Assembly: GCF_022539665.2 (NCBI RefSeq)
Contig: NC_081331.1
Span: 10,137,534-10,201,533 of the forward strand
Source: Daphnia carinata
Taxonomy: Eukaryota > Arthropoda > Branchiopoda > Diplostraca > Daphniidae
Length of the DNA stretch: 64,000 nt
Direction of reading: 5' to 3'
The notes below the pieces were generated by a model. The model ran no database searches, was not told where the DNA came from, and worked only from the letters and a program-made list of their open reading frames with translations. Position 1 is the first letter of the stretch, and each line of letters starts with the position of its first letter. Positions 25,571 through 38,117 of the stretch are shown here, one piece after another. The position numbers were made by a program, and so were the translations under genes.

Positions 25571-26364
25571 ACAAGGTCGACTGCCCGTAAATTTCTGCTG
25601 AGCTAGAATCGGCTGATGGTTGCCAAGTTTCTATTATCGAGCGAGTTGCTACTTTTTGGGGGTAATTTTCAATTAAATAAATTGCAGGTAATTTTATTCG
25701 CACAAAATAATGTACCATTCCTGTTTTTCTCCAACGCTGTGACGACGTATATATTTGATTTGTTTTTAAAGATTTTGACTTTGCCGAGGGGGGGACACAT
25801 TTGCGATGAAAGAACTTAATAAATCCGCCAGAAGTTGGGTAAAATAACTTTGTGACGCTCAAATTAAATTGTTAAAAATGTAACCTAACGTTAAAACCAT
25901 TTGACGGTACCCAAGGCCCGCTCCCCTTCCAGTCGTTTGGGTGGAACTAATCGTCCACAGTTTTCCCAATAATTAATGGTACTTTAAATAGGCGTGACAT
26001 TGTCCAATTGTCTGTTTGAATGGCCAATAACCAACCTTAACGACGGTGTATGGAACTATTCAGTTATCAGTTTGAGCAATAATTCGCCACGCTTTAAAAA
26101 TAACAAAATACGTCAACATATTTCTTGTTGGGGGTTTAGTGTATTCAGTCAATATATTCGATTTTTTTTTTCAATCGACATCCAGATTACAGAAAGGGCC
26201 GCATAAAGATATTACACACTCATCACAGATAACTGCAAAAATTAAAACCAGGAAGAAAACGAAAACGCCAAGCCAATGGAATTAATTAGAAAGGGGAAAA
26301 TTACAGGAAAACAAGGTTTTTCTTGTTTGATTAAACTTTCGTTTATAAATACCTTACGGCCCAA
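25571..26364. other. Region downstream of dsx2
   Basis: Probably the dsx2 3' UTR plus intergenic DNA. I did not find the 28-base element present downstream of the other two doublesex-type genes. A minus-strand AATAAA lies at about 25692. No gene seen. Confidence 0.4.
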
Positions 26365-27312
26365 TCATTGATTAACATAGGGATACATAGGAAGAGAAAG
26401 ATGACGTGGTGGGCAAATGACGGTGTTTCGGCTGGCGTGACCGTATAGTTGAGCTGCGCTAAACGCATCTTCCGACGTCGCTCGATTGGACTGTTCCGAA
26501 AGGATTGCAAACTGGTTGGCAATGTATGGTGGAACAGCCAAAGTGGATTTCGCACTGGCATTAGAAATCTGTTCCCGCTGCAATCTATCGATAAGATATT
26601 GATAGATATCGTTCAATTGAGTAGAGACCTCGTCTCGAATGATACAAATCGCCGTACAAACGTCATTATCAAGATAAGCCAAGTGCTCGACGGTAAGTTT
26701 CGAATCACGCAAAGAATTTACTAGTAGAGAAGCTCTCCTGCCTAGCAGGAAGCATTCTAGTGCCATGTTTTTCCCGAATTCTTGAGGCCCACTGCCGGGA
26801 GCGTAATGAGATGGCATGTATTGAGTCGTATTAGGCTCTGATAACGGACGATCCACGTCTAAAGCTGATCTAGTCGAGTTTCTTCCCAAGTCGGATGGCG
26901 AAATAGACGAAGCGAAAGTCCTTGGCGTTGTCGAACCGGAAGAAGTATTAGGCTGCATTGTGGGCCTATCGATTCCCAGTTCCCTGTCTTGTTGCTGAGC
27001 TCGCCTGGACGCTACCTGAGATGCGTTGATTTTCTGCTTCTTGCGAGTGACTCGACACAGGTCGCAACTGCAACGCCCAAACGGACAGTAACGCTTATGA
27101 CCTTTTAAAGGACTATTGATGCCGTGATTTTTGCACAGGGCACAAGTTGGATTGCGACAGGATGCTCCTTTTCCTGTGCCGAACGACGTTGGACTACTTT
27201 TTAACTCGTCATCTTCGTCCATGTGTTCAACATCAATCGTCTCTGAATGATCAAACTGGTTTAGCGAGGACGGAGATAACATTTCGAAGGATTCTTCATT
27301 GTTGAAGGGCAT
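26365..27312 (-). CDS. dsx2: Doublesex 2, DM-domain transcription factor
   Basis: Nuclear zinc-module DNA-binding protein, 315 residues from one coding exon. The DM domain spans about 55-110, with the full ligand set: C57, C60, H63, H72, C76, C81, C83, C86 (CALCKNHGINSPLKGHKRYC and CSCDLC), and the tail helix INASQVASRRAQQQDRE. The DSX-type oligomerisation domain lies near 179-249. The N-terminus is acidic and the tail ends in PMYPYVNQ. Compared with DSX1 the first zinc module has GINSP in place of QTIST and the tail helix has Ser and Gln changes (VASRRAQQQD). An acceptor TTTTGTTTTCAG at 27342 places a 5' UTR exon upstream. In Daphnia magna the dsx2 gene lies in tandem with dsx1 and, unlike dsx1, has not been shown to drive male traits (published knowledge). 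Assignment to dsx2 rests on order and sequence. Confidence 0.9.
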   Translation of the reverse strand: MPFNNEESFEMLSPSSLNQFDHSETIDVEHMDEDDELKSSPTSFGTGKGASCRNPTCALCKNHGINSPLKGHKRYCPFGRCSCDLCRVTRKKQKINASQVASRRAQQQDRELGIDRPTMQPNTSSGSTTPRTFASSISPSDLGRNSTRSALDVDRPLSEPNTTQYMPSHYAPGSGPQEFGKNMALECFLLGRRASLLVNSLRDSKLTVEHLAYLDNDVCTAICIIRDEVSTQLNDIYQYLIDRLQREQISNASAKSTLAVPPYIANQFAILSEQSNRATSEDAFSAAQLYGHASRNTVICPPRHLSLPMYPYVNQ

Positions 27313-27713
27313 CTATTTCGGCCAAGGAGATCAGCGTAGAGCTGAAAACAAAATCAAAACTTTAAAATTCAACTAGGACGTTGGGTGCAGAAACGGTGAC
27401 CGAATTCTGCACAACAGCGGAATGTTAAAACTGGAAATCAACAAACTGCGCAAAAAAAACAGATATTTTTTTTCGAGAAAGTTTATGATGGCTAAAATGG
27501 CAAAAAAGACTTTTAATTCTGAGTTACATTCCATCAATACGACAGGAAAAAAAAGTGCTTAAATGCATAGTTTCTACTTTAGATAAAAACTGAAAAACAG
27601 AACGTATCTAACCAGATTAAGCCACTAACCAATAAAAGTCAGACACTGGAGTGCAATCTTGGATATAAAAAACTTGAAAAATAAGACGTAGAATCTAAAA
27701 GCCATAGACTTAC

Positions 27714-27870
27714 TTGGGAAAGGATATACGACCAAACTGTCCGCCACTAGCTCGACTTAGTCACTGCTTCTGTGTTGCCATGTGAGACCAGGAACTACAC
27801 ACATACCACCACTACGGGGCGAACGAAAAAGCCTTGGGATTAAGGCAGCCATGTTTTCCATTGCTGCAAG
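27714..27870 (-). promoter_or_regulatory. Candidate dsx2 first exon and core promoter
   Basis: Minus-strand AAACATGGCTGCC (27844-27856) precedes a donor CCCAA|GTAAGTCTATGG whose last exon base is 27714. The dsx2 coding exon begins at the acceptor at 27341, giving an intron of about 370 bases. The exon could encode a 31-residue upstream frame starting MAALIPRLFRS, which ends before the donor, so it would be an upstream ORF. The same 13-base motif occurs at about 45951-45963. Confidence 0.5.
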
Positions 27871-30800
27871 TCTTGCCTGAGTTGTAGTATAGGACACACG
27901 CACAAGCCACTCAGATTCGGTCGAAGTAGTATGGATGGGAAACCCACAAACCCCTAGGGTTTGTGAAGTCCTAACTATTAACATTTCTGAAGAACTTATT
28001 GACATGTCTCCTCCTGCATCTCCTAAAAAGCTGAACCTGGACAAGATCAATGGAAAACACAGAGTGCTGTTGATTGAAAAATACTGTTAGACAATTTATT
28101 CACAAAAAAAGGAGGGGGAGAACGAAGCTGTAGATACTGTTTCACCTCTTTTCTGCACTTGTGCTACAATCGCACAATCAGCATGACGAACCAAAGTTCG
28201 CATGTAGACCATCCGTCCTATTTGTTCACGGCAAATGGAGGGCTATTAGAAAAGTTTCTTCTCTTCCTTTTGCTAAATGCCGTTTGATCGATTTATCTCG
28301 GAGAAAAAAAAAATTGACGAACTAGGCTATGGACCTTCACAAACCACACGCATTCACTACGAGATTAGCAGTTTTTCATAGTGTCATGTCAAAATCAACT
28401 GCAAGTCAGCATCTGCGTGTCCGGTGAACCGGTCCGATATGCTTGTGATAAACGTCTTTCGTCCTTCGATGCCCTTGCCCCCCTCCTATCTCCACTGTTG
28501 TCAAGGTCTCTGAAATCCAAGAAATCCAATTAAATCATCATTCCCCAAATTTAAATAGAATGAAAACAAAAAATAAATCCTGGTAAAAATATTTTTCCCC
28601 TTTCCAACGTTTAAAAGAAGCCCACGTCAAAAGCATTGGAACGTTACACAAGGACTTCGTACCGCTCCGTCCAAATGAGACTGGAATCTGACTTGACAAC
28701 CCACCGGGCATGCATGTGACAAGCGTTTCCACCGCAGATGGTCATGGCATCAACTGCACAACAAAAAAAAAAAGAAAGAATAAAAAAAAGTGACTAAAAA
28801 TGGAAAATAAAAATGGTGAAGATACATCTTAGGTCAAAGGCAGCCTACTCGGAATTCAATTCTTGGGTATCGTTGAAAAGAAGAACAGAGTCAAATGTTC
28901 ACCCTGAAAGAAAACGAGCCAACGGTGCAAGATAATTTATAGCCTGAAATGATGGAGGAACGATAAGGGGAGGAGGGAGAAGAACAGAAAGAGTTTGCTC
29001 TTTTCTCAAACTTGGAGCGAGACGGGCGAAAGTCCGTGTGTGCGCACGTAGAACACCGCCTTCTAATTTGGGAGCTTGAGAGAGAGAACTGCCGCATGAA
29101 TTGGAATAACTTTTGTCCAGCTTCTTCATTATACACAAGATAACCTTCTTTGACTCTGTTCGCGTTGATTGTTAACCGAGTTCACATACACACAAAGCAA
29201 TAATCTATTATAGACAGAACGTCAGCCGCGAGAGACTTTGAAACAACACGGCAAATAGAACGAAACAGGAAAAAAGCCATATCGAAAAAAACAAAAAAAA
29301 AAACAAAGAACGATTGTATTTTACAAGACACACGGTCAATCAACACGAAGTTAGAAGCATAGCCTTCAGTAAACATCGCCAGTGCCTCTTAGTTCGCAAA
29401 GTCAAGAGTAAACCACCACATCTCTGCTGCTCACCTAATTAACAAATTGGATGTTGGTTAGGTACAGCCACGCTTAACCTAGATTTTCGTGAGCGAATAT
29501 TTCCGAAAACCAGGTCACGTAACATCTGATTGCTTGTCAAGCCAAAGGATCGCGAGGGATCAATGATGTACAACAGTATACACACACACAAGTTGATGTT
29601 AGATTTCATGACTTGGGGGCAAATGGCTTGTCACTTTGGTGTAACCCAACAGGATCACACACGAAAAAGAGTCATGTTCTTCTACGATTCAAAACTGGCA
29701 GCATGTTTTTCTACGCCAGTGGAAGAGATTTAAATGCACGTCGTACCATTAGTTTTAAGATCGTATCACAATGATGTAAAAGTCAACACAAAATAAGTTA
29801 TGCAATAAATATGTTCCCATTTCATAGTGTGATTTATTCATGCTTTCAACCCATACGTTGAAAAGTTACGAGAACTATAACACCGCTATAACGGTTCCAG
29901 ATTGTCTATGGATGCGGTCGATAGCGCAGTCACTGTCGGCTAACATTGCCATTCGAAACCGTCATCAGCGGGGTTGGGTAGTACAATGACATGCCTTCTT
30001 TTTTTTTTATCGGTTCCCGCACGCGCCTCTGGTCCCTGGACTGAAGCCAACTTTCTGTACACACGCAGGCACAACACACAAAGGTGGTAAAAATGCACGC
30101 TACGGTAAAAAAAAAAAAAAAAAGGAAATAAATAAACGGCAACTTTTTGCGTCCAGAAACTTGGTATTGCAATCTCGAAGGGACCAAAAAGGGAGAACCG
30201 TGACGGAAAAAAATCAACATGAACAAAAAAAGGGGTACGAAGAAGAGGTGGGTTTCGCCGATTTTCTCTCTGTCGTTTCGCGTGCTGATAGAACATTAGA
30301 CTGCGGCAATTTCCTATATCACGTCAAGGGCGCGCCAGATCAAACAGCAGAGATCAATATATAGAAACCTAGGCGGCCATCGCAAAGTGATGTAAGCAAT
30401 AATATCCGATCACACGTCGTAAAATAGCCGCCACCAATATATATAGTCTAGTGTAGGGAAGTAACGCAAGGTGAGAATCGAACCAACGCAAACAACCGTC
30501 ATAAAAAAAACGAAGGTGCAAATCGGGCTTACAGGAACCCATTTGGGAAAAAGAATAAAACATAAGATGGTGGACTGGAGGTTACCAGTTTCAAATTGGA
30601 TAGGCGGCGAGTTGATGGGTAAAAGAGCAACTTGCCATGACCGCCAAACCTTACCCTCCCCTCGCTAGTAACCTACCCCACTTTCTGTCGTTTGCCATAA
30701 ATCACGAAACTGGTCTTTTTAACAGAGAAAGTTTTTTTTTCCTTTGTTCCTTTCTTAAATAACTAAAATAAGAAAGTTTTTTTTTGGTTCTCAACTGGGG

Positions 30801-32396
30801 TAGATCATTCTACAAATGTAATTAGTGCCAAATGGCGGGGATTCAAGCCAAAAAACGAAAATCCCCACTATATTAGATGATGCAATGTTTTCAACATATT
30901 GTTGAAATCGATTGTCAAAGCTATTATTTAACTACTCAGCTAACCACAAAATATGAAGAAAACCGAGAAAAAAAATTTATAGTGAGATAGTCCTTGCTTA
31001 TATTGTATTAAAAAATAAATAAATAATAATCGTGTCAGGGACAACACGCATATTTGTACCGTCTCCAGGAAATCCAGTAAAATGATAAAAGAATTGTTGG
31101 ACAATAAAACAAAAATTCTTCAGCGACAGGCCGATGTCCATGAGGTATCAATTTTAATTTAAACTTGAAACTAAAGATATCTAACATGGTGTATGTAGTA
31201 AACACTAACGTTTTTCATTGTAGGGACGAGTGTATACTCAACAAGGGTCATAAAGAAAACTACCTAATTTTTCATTTCCCATCACATTTTACAGCTTTTC
31301 CATCATCACGAGCATTGGTGCAATATTTCCTAGTACGAGCGAGATAAAAATCGAAACCTCGCGAAGTTGTTGCGGTATTCTCTTTGTTAAAAAGTCGAAT
31401 TCTTTTGGAATATTCTAAAGTCCGTCTGAAAGCAATCTCGTCGACCAAGATATGGATCTTTGGGTATATGGGAATGCTCAAAAATGCGTACATAAACGAG
31501 ATAGCAATCTCTCCGGTAGTCACGTCAAGAAAAAGGCCATCGACATTTCGACATCGTTTTTTTTTTTTTTTGACACATGAAAACGCTACAGTACATCGTA
31601 CTAACATTTTCGCTGTACATCATTTCCCACAAAATCGTTAAACCATACCCCACTGCAATTTTTAAATCGTAAATTTGCGCTATGGTTTGGGTCAAGTGAG
31701 TATGAAACTCAAAAACAAATATACTAGACATTCTCTTATCAATAAAACCTTAAACCAATAACAGAATATCAGTCGCAATGGCAAAGAATGATAAAGAACC
31801 AGCAGAATAAAAACTTTATACTGGGGTTGAGATTGACAAGCATACACTGAGAAATATGATACCTAGACAAATAGTTTACAGTACGTCTGAATGCTTGCAA
31901 TCTATCCAATCAAAATTTAGGTCAGACGCTTATCAAAAGAAACTGTTTGAATCCGCAACAAACCCTGCCACCATGAACTGCTGATGTTGACATCTTCTTA
32001 CCCGATATTACTATCCTAACCTCCATTAGACATCTTCTTTGGTTACAATTTAAGCAGGCTAAAGTTTCAGCAATATCTCAATTATATTTTCTGTAATAAC
32101 AAAACTCTTCAAGCTCTTAGCGTAAACATGGTTTTCAATGTTCATACCTGATGACCTGTGATAGGTGAGACCTTAAGGTAACAAACCGGCCTTGCTGGCC
32201 CCGAATCTAGTAATCGAATTGTAAGGATTTTTCTTACGAAAACATCTAAAGAAACTTATAGGATTACTTCACAGGATTCAATGCTATTAAAACTAAAGTG
32301 TTTTCTGGTAAATTACTAACTGAAGCGGAATGAAACTACAGAGCAAGAAGAAAATCAAAGTTTTATAGGTTTAGAAGTGATTTAGGGATGAATTAC
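27871..32396. other. Gene-free region upstream of dsx2
   Basis: No supportable gene. Contains A/T homopolymers (28308, 28762, 30001, 30104), a minus-strand donor-like site near 29431 (TTAATTAG|GTGAGCAGC) and a TATATATA stretch at about 30438-30446. Regulatory DNA of dsx2 is the likely content. Confidence 0.35.
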
Positions 32397-32485
32397 CTGA
32401 ATTTCTTCAACAGAGTTCACTTGGCACAAGCAAAATATATTTAATACTTTGTTTAGGCGGCGGCCATTTTCGTATGTCAAAGTAC
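32397..32485 (-). promoter_or_regulatory. Candidate alternative first exon
   Basis: Minus-strand AAAATGGCCGCC (32459-32470), a YY1-like motif that gives the tiny upstream ORF M-A-A-A-stop, followed by the donor ATTCAG|GTAATTC with last exon base 32397. The same 12-mer occurs at 47535-47547. It may serve dsx2 or a non-coding RNA. Confidence 0.35.
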
Positions 32486-35400
32486 ATGGTTGCCAACAGC
32501 GCACGGAAAAGCACGAAAGAAATATTAAGAAGTTACGTTCGCAGTAGTTGCCAATAATGTTTTTTTTTAACTCAGCATGTATTAGAAAAACTGTGTCTTT
32601 ATTTCTCACATTTCTGTTTATCGTATTCCTTTGGCAATTATTCTGTCGGGCTAAACACTCTTGCGTGAAAATAGCTTCGCGTGAAACGTGTTATTTAAGG
32701 CCGACATCGTCTCTACCTAAACAAACTTGTAACCGCAGAAGAAATAAATGCAAGTGCAATAAAGGCTTTGAAAACAAAAAAAAAACAAAGAAAAAAAAAA
32801 ACCGGCGCGTGATCAATCGGAAAGACCTCGTGTTGAAAATAAATATACAAACGTCTGAACATACCCCTGTGGCAAGACTATTAACAGTCTACAATGTTGG
32901 ACGCTTTACGAATTATCAAGGTAAGTGGAGTAGAAGTCCAGAAGGTGTTGACGGAACAGTTTCATCCGTCGTAAAATCCACGATATAGGGTTGCGTTGAA
33001 TAGTTTAGCCTTTTTTTCTTTTCAAGTTGTCGTTGTATGGGGCGGTTAGCCTATAACAATCGCCAAGTATGGTTCCCCTCCATTTCAAAGTAGGCTGGAC
33101 GCGGTGGGAAACCCGGCTTAGGATAAACAAGCGGCAATTTCTCGGTCCGGAATGGGCCCATTGATCCTCCCATTGAGCGATGCCTATGCAAACCTAGAGG
33201 TAGGTTCAACAGCTTAAGTTAATGCTTTTGCTCGCTCACTTTACCATAGTCCCACACACATAGTGAATTATAGAAAACCTTACAAAGACTTCCCAATAGA
33301 AACTTCGGGTTTACCTATTCACTTTTCTTAATTGCCTAAGACGAGCTTGTAGCTTTTCCATGTATGAAAATGTGGAACAAAATTATTCAACTTTTATTAT
33401 GTGTACGGAAAATTGCGGTCCATGAGCGTTAGCAACTGTGACGTAGCTTCAAGCTTGTCTTAGAGCCAGCTATCCTCCGGGATTGCACATTATGAAACGG
33501 AACTCAACCCATGTAGGCGGAGGTCGTATATCTGTCCGAAATGGGTAATTGAGCTTTCACAAGCGTTCTGTTGCTAAGGGAAACTGTAAGATGACGGAAT
33601 TGCTAGCCAACAGTAACAAAAAAATTCGGCTATAGTTACAAAGAAGCCTAATAAATAATATTTGGGCCTATAAAGTAGATGTGTATACAACCAATCAGAA
33701 ACATTTCGCTTTTAGACAAAAATTTATTAATTTCATTTCCCAACATTCAAATTTCAATAGGCCGTCGTAATGACTAGGCTCCAAGGAGGTGAACAGCCAT
33801 TTGTTATTACGTGCTGCACGACGGTATTTACGATTGCATTTATTCAACTATGAACCTCTTAGTGATTAGTTACTGGCCCGATTTCTGAACAGATAGATAG
33901 GTCTACTTGATTGTTAGTCATCCCTGTACAATATCGTAAATATAAAATGTACAGCCAAGTTATTTTGTGCACAAGCACATTTTTTTTCTCTCTCCCTCCC
34001 TTATTTTTTGTAAACTGTTTTTAGAAGAAGCAAATGTTTGAAACTAAATACGTACTGGAAGTTTGCCGAATTCAAAGCGAAGCAGCATGCACATACACAC
34101 AAGGACAAGCTAATTTATGGCATGAAATCATAGGTTGGGTGTTGTGGCTCGAAGGCAAAAAAAAAACGAACACGCTACACGAAGAAGGGTTCTTCTCAGT
34201 TCACTTTGAACGGGTTTTGCACGAAACGAAACACGCCTCCTAATTTGGAGACCAGTACGAGATTGAGGCTTTCTAACGTCGGGCGCATAAGGAAAGAAAA
34301 AAAAAGATGGTTCCTCTAGTCCAGTGTCGAGTTGCAAGACTTTGAAGCCGATTGGTTAGATATGCATTTTTATTTTCATGTCAAGTAAAAAAAAACCACA
34401 GCGGCTGGAAAAAAAAAAATGTGGAAAATTTCTTGACTCGTTTTTTTTCGTGTTATCACGATTTTTTACAAGTTTGTTCAACTTTGTTGGCCGATAAAGT
34501 ATCGGGTCTTTTTCACTCTTTGTTTCAGGTAAACGGAATAGTCTCATCATCAGTTATCATTCAAAGTCACCTAGACACAAAATGTTCATTAGAAGGCGAT
34601 CAATCCGCTTCATAAATAACGTAATCCTGATGGATCGAGTGTAAAGAAACCGCACATTGTCTTCTTCCTTTCACAAAGAATTTTTCGTTACGTCAGACGC
34701 AGCCGTAGTTTTTTTTAAGGTGCGGTAAAAGTGATGGTGACAGCCAATGTTTAATTTCAATTGCCTACATAAATTCAAGCTAACTTCTGTTTTTACACCA
34801 AGTTATTTAACAAGTCCTATTATACGGAAGCGTGGTTTAAAGCATGACGTCACAGGCTGCCTGTATTGGGTGTGAATGTTCCGATTATGAACAGCTATAC
34901 ATGCCTCCCTCTTACCGCGTGGAATCCCCCGCTATCATTCCATTTCTACGTATCCTGTATATCTAACCCATCACACCACAAGAAGAAATGGGCGACAGGC
35001 AAAAAAGCTTTTGTGCTTGCTTGCTTGCTTGCTTTGTCCCCCCCCCCCCCCCCCAAGACCTTAAGGGCATAAAGTAGCTTATAGAAGGATGGTAAAGCAA
35101 AGTACTTCTTACAAGTTGCAGGTCATAGGAATAACCGTTTGAAACAATAAGTTTCGGGTAGTACAAATTATAATGTGAACTCTACGAACAACCCCGTTGT
35201 TCAACCCCCCTCACATAACGTGGCCTAAGCACGCCTTTTATTTTTTTTCCGTTTTGACAAAACCCAACGTTTTTATACTGGTGAGATGAAACATACACAA
35301 TTGTAATTTGGGTGTTTAGAAAACATGGTTAGGCCTAAACTACATAGCACTAGAGCGATAAATCACTAACCTGACGTTCTGTGTGATCCAATAATACGTC

Positions 35401-37611
35401 CGACGTTCAATGCAGTCAAAATTCGTCTGCACTTTTTTTCCGAGACAAAAAAACTTGCAATTGCGGGATGGGAGATGACCTTGACAACATTTTTAGGCAA
35501 ATTAGTCTGCGAGAAAGAACTAGAATGTTTTAAAACGAGCCTATTTTGTGGTAGAAAAACGACGACCTTATACCTCCATTTTTATTCATGGGCAATGAGG
35601 GGGTGGGCAAGGAAACATAAAAGGAATGACTTTGTTCGCGCCGTTTGGGTTAGACACAGTATATTTTAAGCATGTTCAGAAATACATTTCAGTTGAACTT
35701 TTCCTGCCATCAGCCAAAAACATTGTGTAATAATAATTAAAAAAAAAAACGGAGATTTGAAACTCCAAAATTGATCCATTAAATGGATTAGAAGCTAACA
35801 TTGATAGTACACATTATTAAAATCTATAGGCCTATCGAAAAATGACGCGTAAAATTGAAAATTAGAAACAAAACAAAAATGCTAAGCCATTGCTCTTCGA
35901 GTTATAATGAATCATCTCTTAACAAGACGGTTAGACCATCAGAGACAAGTCGTACTCACAGCACATCTGTCTTCCAATTAAAAGATGTTTTAGGGGGTGA
36001 CATAACGATCACCACGTGAAACAAAATCAATTAGCTAACGATTATTTATGAACGTTAGACCCCTTCGAATAGTCCCTTTGTACGTAGATACTGAAGGTAA
36101 CAACCCTTGGAAAGGGATAAACTATACCCCCCACCCTCACATCCCTTGCTCATCTTGACGCATTTCTTTTTACGACCACTGGTTCAGCTTTTTTTCTTTT
36201 AGAAAGATAAAAAAAAATTCAATTGTTGTTCGATTTAATGGAGTGCGAAATTTTAACGTTATGCATTGTTGAGCTTCTTTTCATCGAAAGGTTCAAGATT
36301 TTTAACTGCAACGCCTCAACAATTTTATATCGTATACTGGCATGATATAAATATTTTTTTTGTAACAATAAAAAAAACATAGCCTGTCAAGAGACGCCTA
36401 GTCGTACAACTTCGAAAGTAATTCTCTTTTTTCCGTTTGTTTACTATATTTCAATTTTGAAGCAAATAGCTGCTGATTATGTGTAATGTCACCTATAGGC
36501 CTGAATGTTTTTAATGCTAGTTACCTCCAGCTGCTTGATGTCTACATTTTATCTGCTGCCTCCAATAAAGGATGTTGTTCAAAAATGGTCATAGCCTAGT
36601 ACAATCTTTTTTAAAAAAGGGACATTGTTCAAGGGCAATGAAACGATAAGACGGTGAGCGACAAAGTTGCAACTAAATGACGACGACACTTTTAGTACCG
36701 ACAATCTATTCTCATATTGAAACAGTAATGCAACGATATAAAATTGTTACCGTCGCTTTTCGGAAACTTAATGTACTGCCTTTTTGTGCTTAGCACCAAC
36801 ACAGGCCTACAAGATTTTTGTCTCGTTATAATGCGTACATTTACGAATTTCAGCGGTCTTTTTTTTTTGTTTTTGCGGCGGATGAAAGTTTTTATTTTTG
36901 GGTCCAACTACATCGTGATTCAAGATTTCAGTATGGGAGATAGGGATTATAACATACTTTTATGCAAAGGAGAGAAAATATTAGCGGTCGAAATGGTTAT
37001 AAAAAAAATTGAATAGCTAGTTTTTTTCTGTAGCGAATTGTTAGATTGCAAACAAAAAAATGGGAGGGTCTAAAAAAACTGTTGGAAAAAGCACAACAAA
37101 ATCTTATTTTTCCCTATTTTTTGTTAACTAAAATTATGTCCCTTAGTGAAAAAAAAAAACTAATCTGATGCTAGATTGATATCAACTTGTTAGGTACCGG
37201 ACTATTATTTCTATTATAGAAATTGGGAACGACAAGTGCTGTAACTACGAAACGATTCGTAGGCCTACTAAACAAAAATAATTCCAGAAAGACAGAGGTC
37301 TATTATCAGGTCTCTTTTTATCAGTTGTTCGATCCAGAAATATTTTTCCTAGCTCAAATCCTTACATTTCTCGATCAAAGGCCTCGATAATACAGTACGT
37401 TTTCCTTCGCGGGTATCAAGCAATTGTATAACTTGGCAAAATACATTCCCTTCCAATTTAGTTTATCCTAACTTTCCTCTATCAATTCCAATTAATGGCG
37501 GGTTGTGTGCCGGTTCCATAACAAACAAACAACTGGCTCTTCTCTTTGCGCTTCGCTTTAGCTAAAATTCTAAACGTTCGTCTTGTGCCATCCAGCACGG
37601 GCAGTGCAACC
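32486..37611. other. Gene-free region between dsx1 and dsx2
   Basis: About 5 kb with no gene that I can support. It holds a cluster of TAGGCCTA palindromes (35330, 35827, 37260 and near matches), a (GCTT)5-C17 low-complexity block at 35015-35054, and AT-rich sequence. The less AT-rich block at 33030-33200 looks compositionally different, but I could not identify it. Confidence 0.35.
35015..35054. repeat. Low-complexity (GCTT)5 and C17 tract
   Basis: Five tandem GCTT units at 35015-35034, a short spacer, then 17 consecutive C at 35038-35054. Likely length-variable. Confidence 0.95.
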
Positions 37612-37639
37612 GTTTTCAAGTCATAGAATTCACCTCGCA
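37612..37639 (-). promoter_or_regulatory. Conserved 28-base element downstream of dsx1
   Basis: Partner of the element at 19475-19502, differing at 2 of 28 positions. It starts about 479 bases past the dsx1 stop. Same orientation relative to the gene as in the DM-less paralogue. Flanking bases do not align, so the match is a sharply bounded block. Confidence 0.7.
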
Positions 37640-38117
37640 CAAGACCACAACTCCATCACAGATTTTTGCAGTTCAAAGATTCACATCGATCGGTCAATTT
37701 CAATGGGATTTAAAAATAAATCACAATATCAGTCAAATTCCAAAAAAATATACCCATCAAGTTTTTCTTCCTTCGGGTGACAAGCTCAGGTGGTAATCAT
37801 CGCACACTTAACAATCACTTGGAGGATGTTTTCATCAGGCTGTGTGAAAAATAGACATGTAAATCGTTCGGTTACTATAAAGATCAATCAAAGCAAAAAG
37901 GGGGATTTTCGTTGGCAGATTGGAATTTTTCACTAATTTCAACAATAAAAGAGTGCGAAGAAAGGATGCCATAAAGAAGCAGAAACGATATAAATTCAAA
38001 AAAAGAAATGAAACAACATCAAATGTAAGGGAAAAAAACAAACAAATAATCTAAAATAATATCCCTTGCTAGCAAGAAGAAATCAATGAATAATAATAAT
38101 AATTTAAAAAAAAACAA

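Noticed and set aside
27757-28050. 97-codon minus-strand frame over the dsx2 upstream exon
   Set aside because: Overlaps the candidate first exon and contains the YY1-like motif; no domain. More likely an upstream frame than a protein gene.
30470-30490. GGTTCGA-like box (minus strand) suggesting a tRNA
   Set aside because: The surrounding bases do not fold into an acceptor stem or anticodon arm.
32548-32988. 146-codon plus-strand frame
   Set aside because: Long lysine-rich stretch comes from A-runs; no domain. Probably chance.
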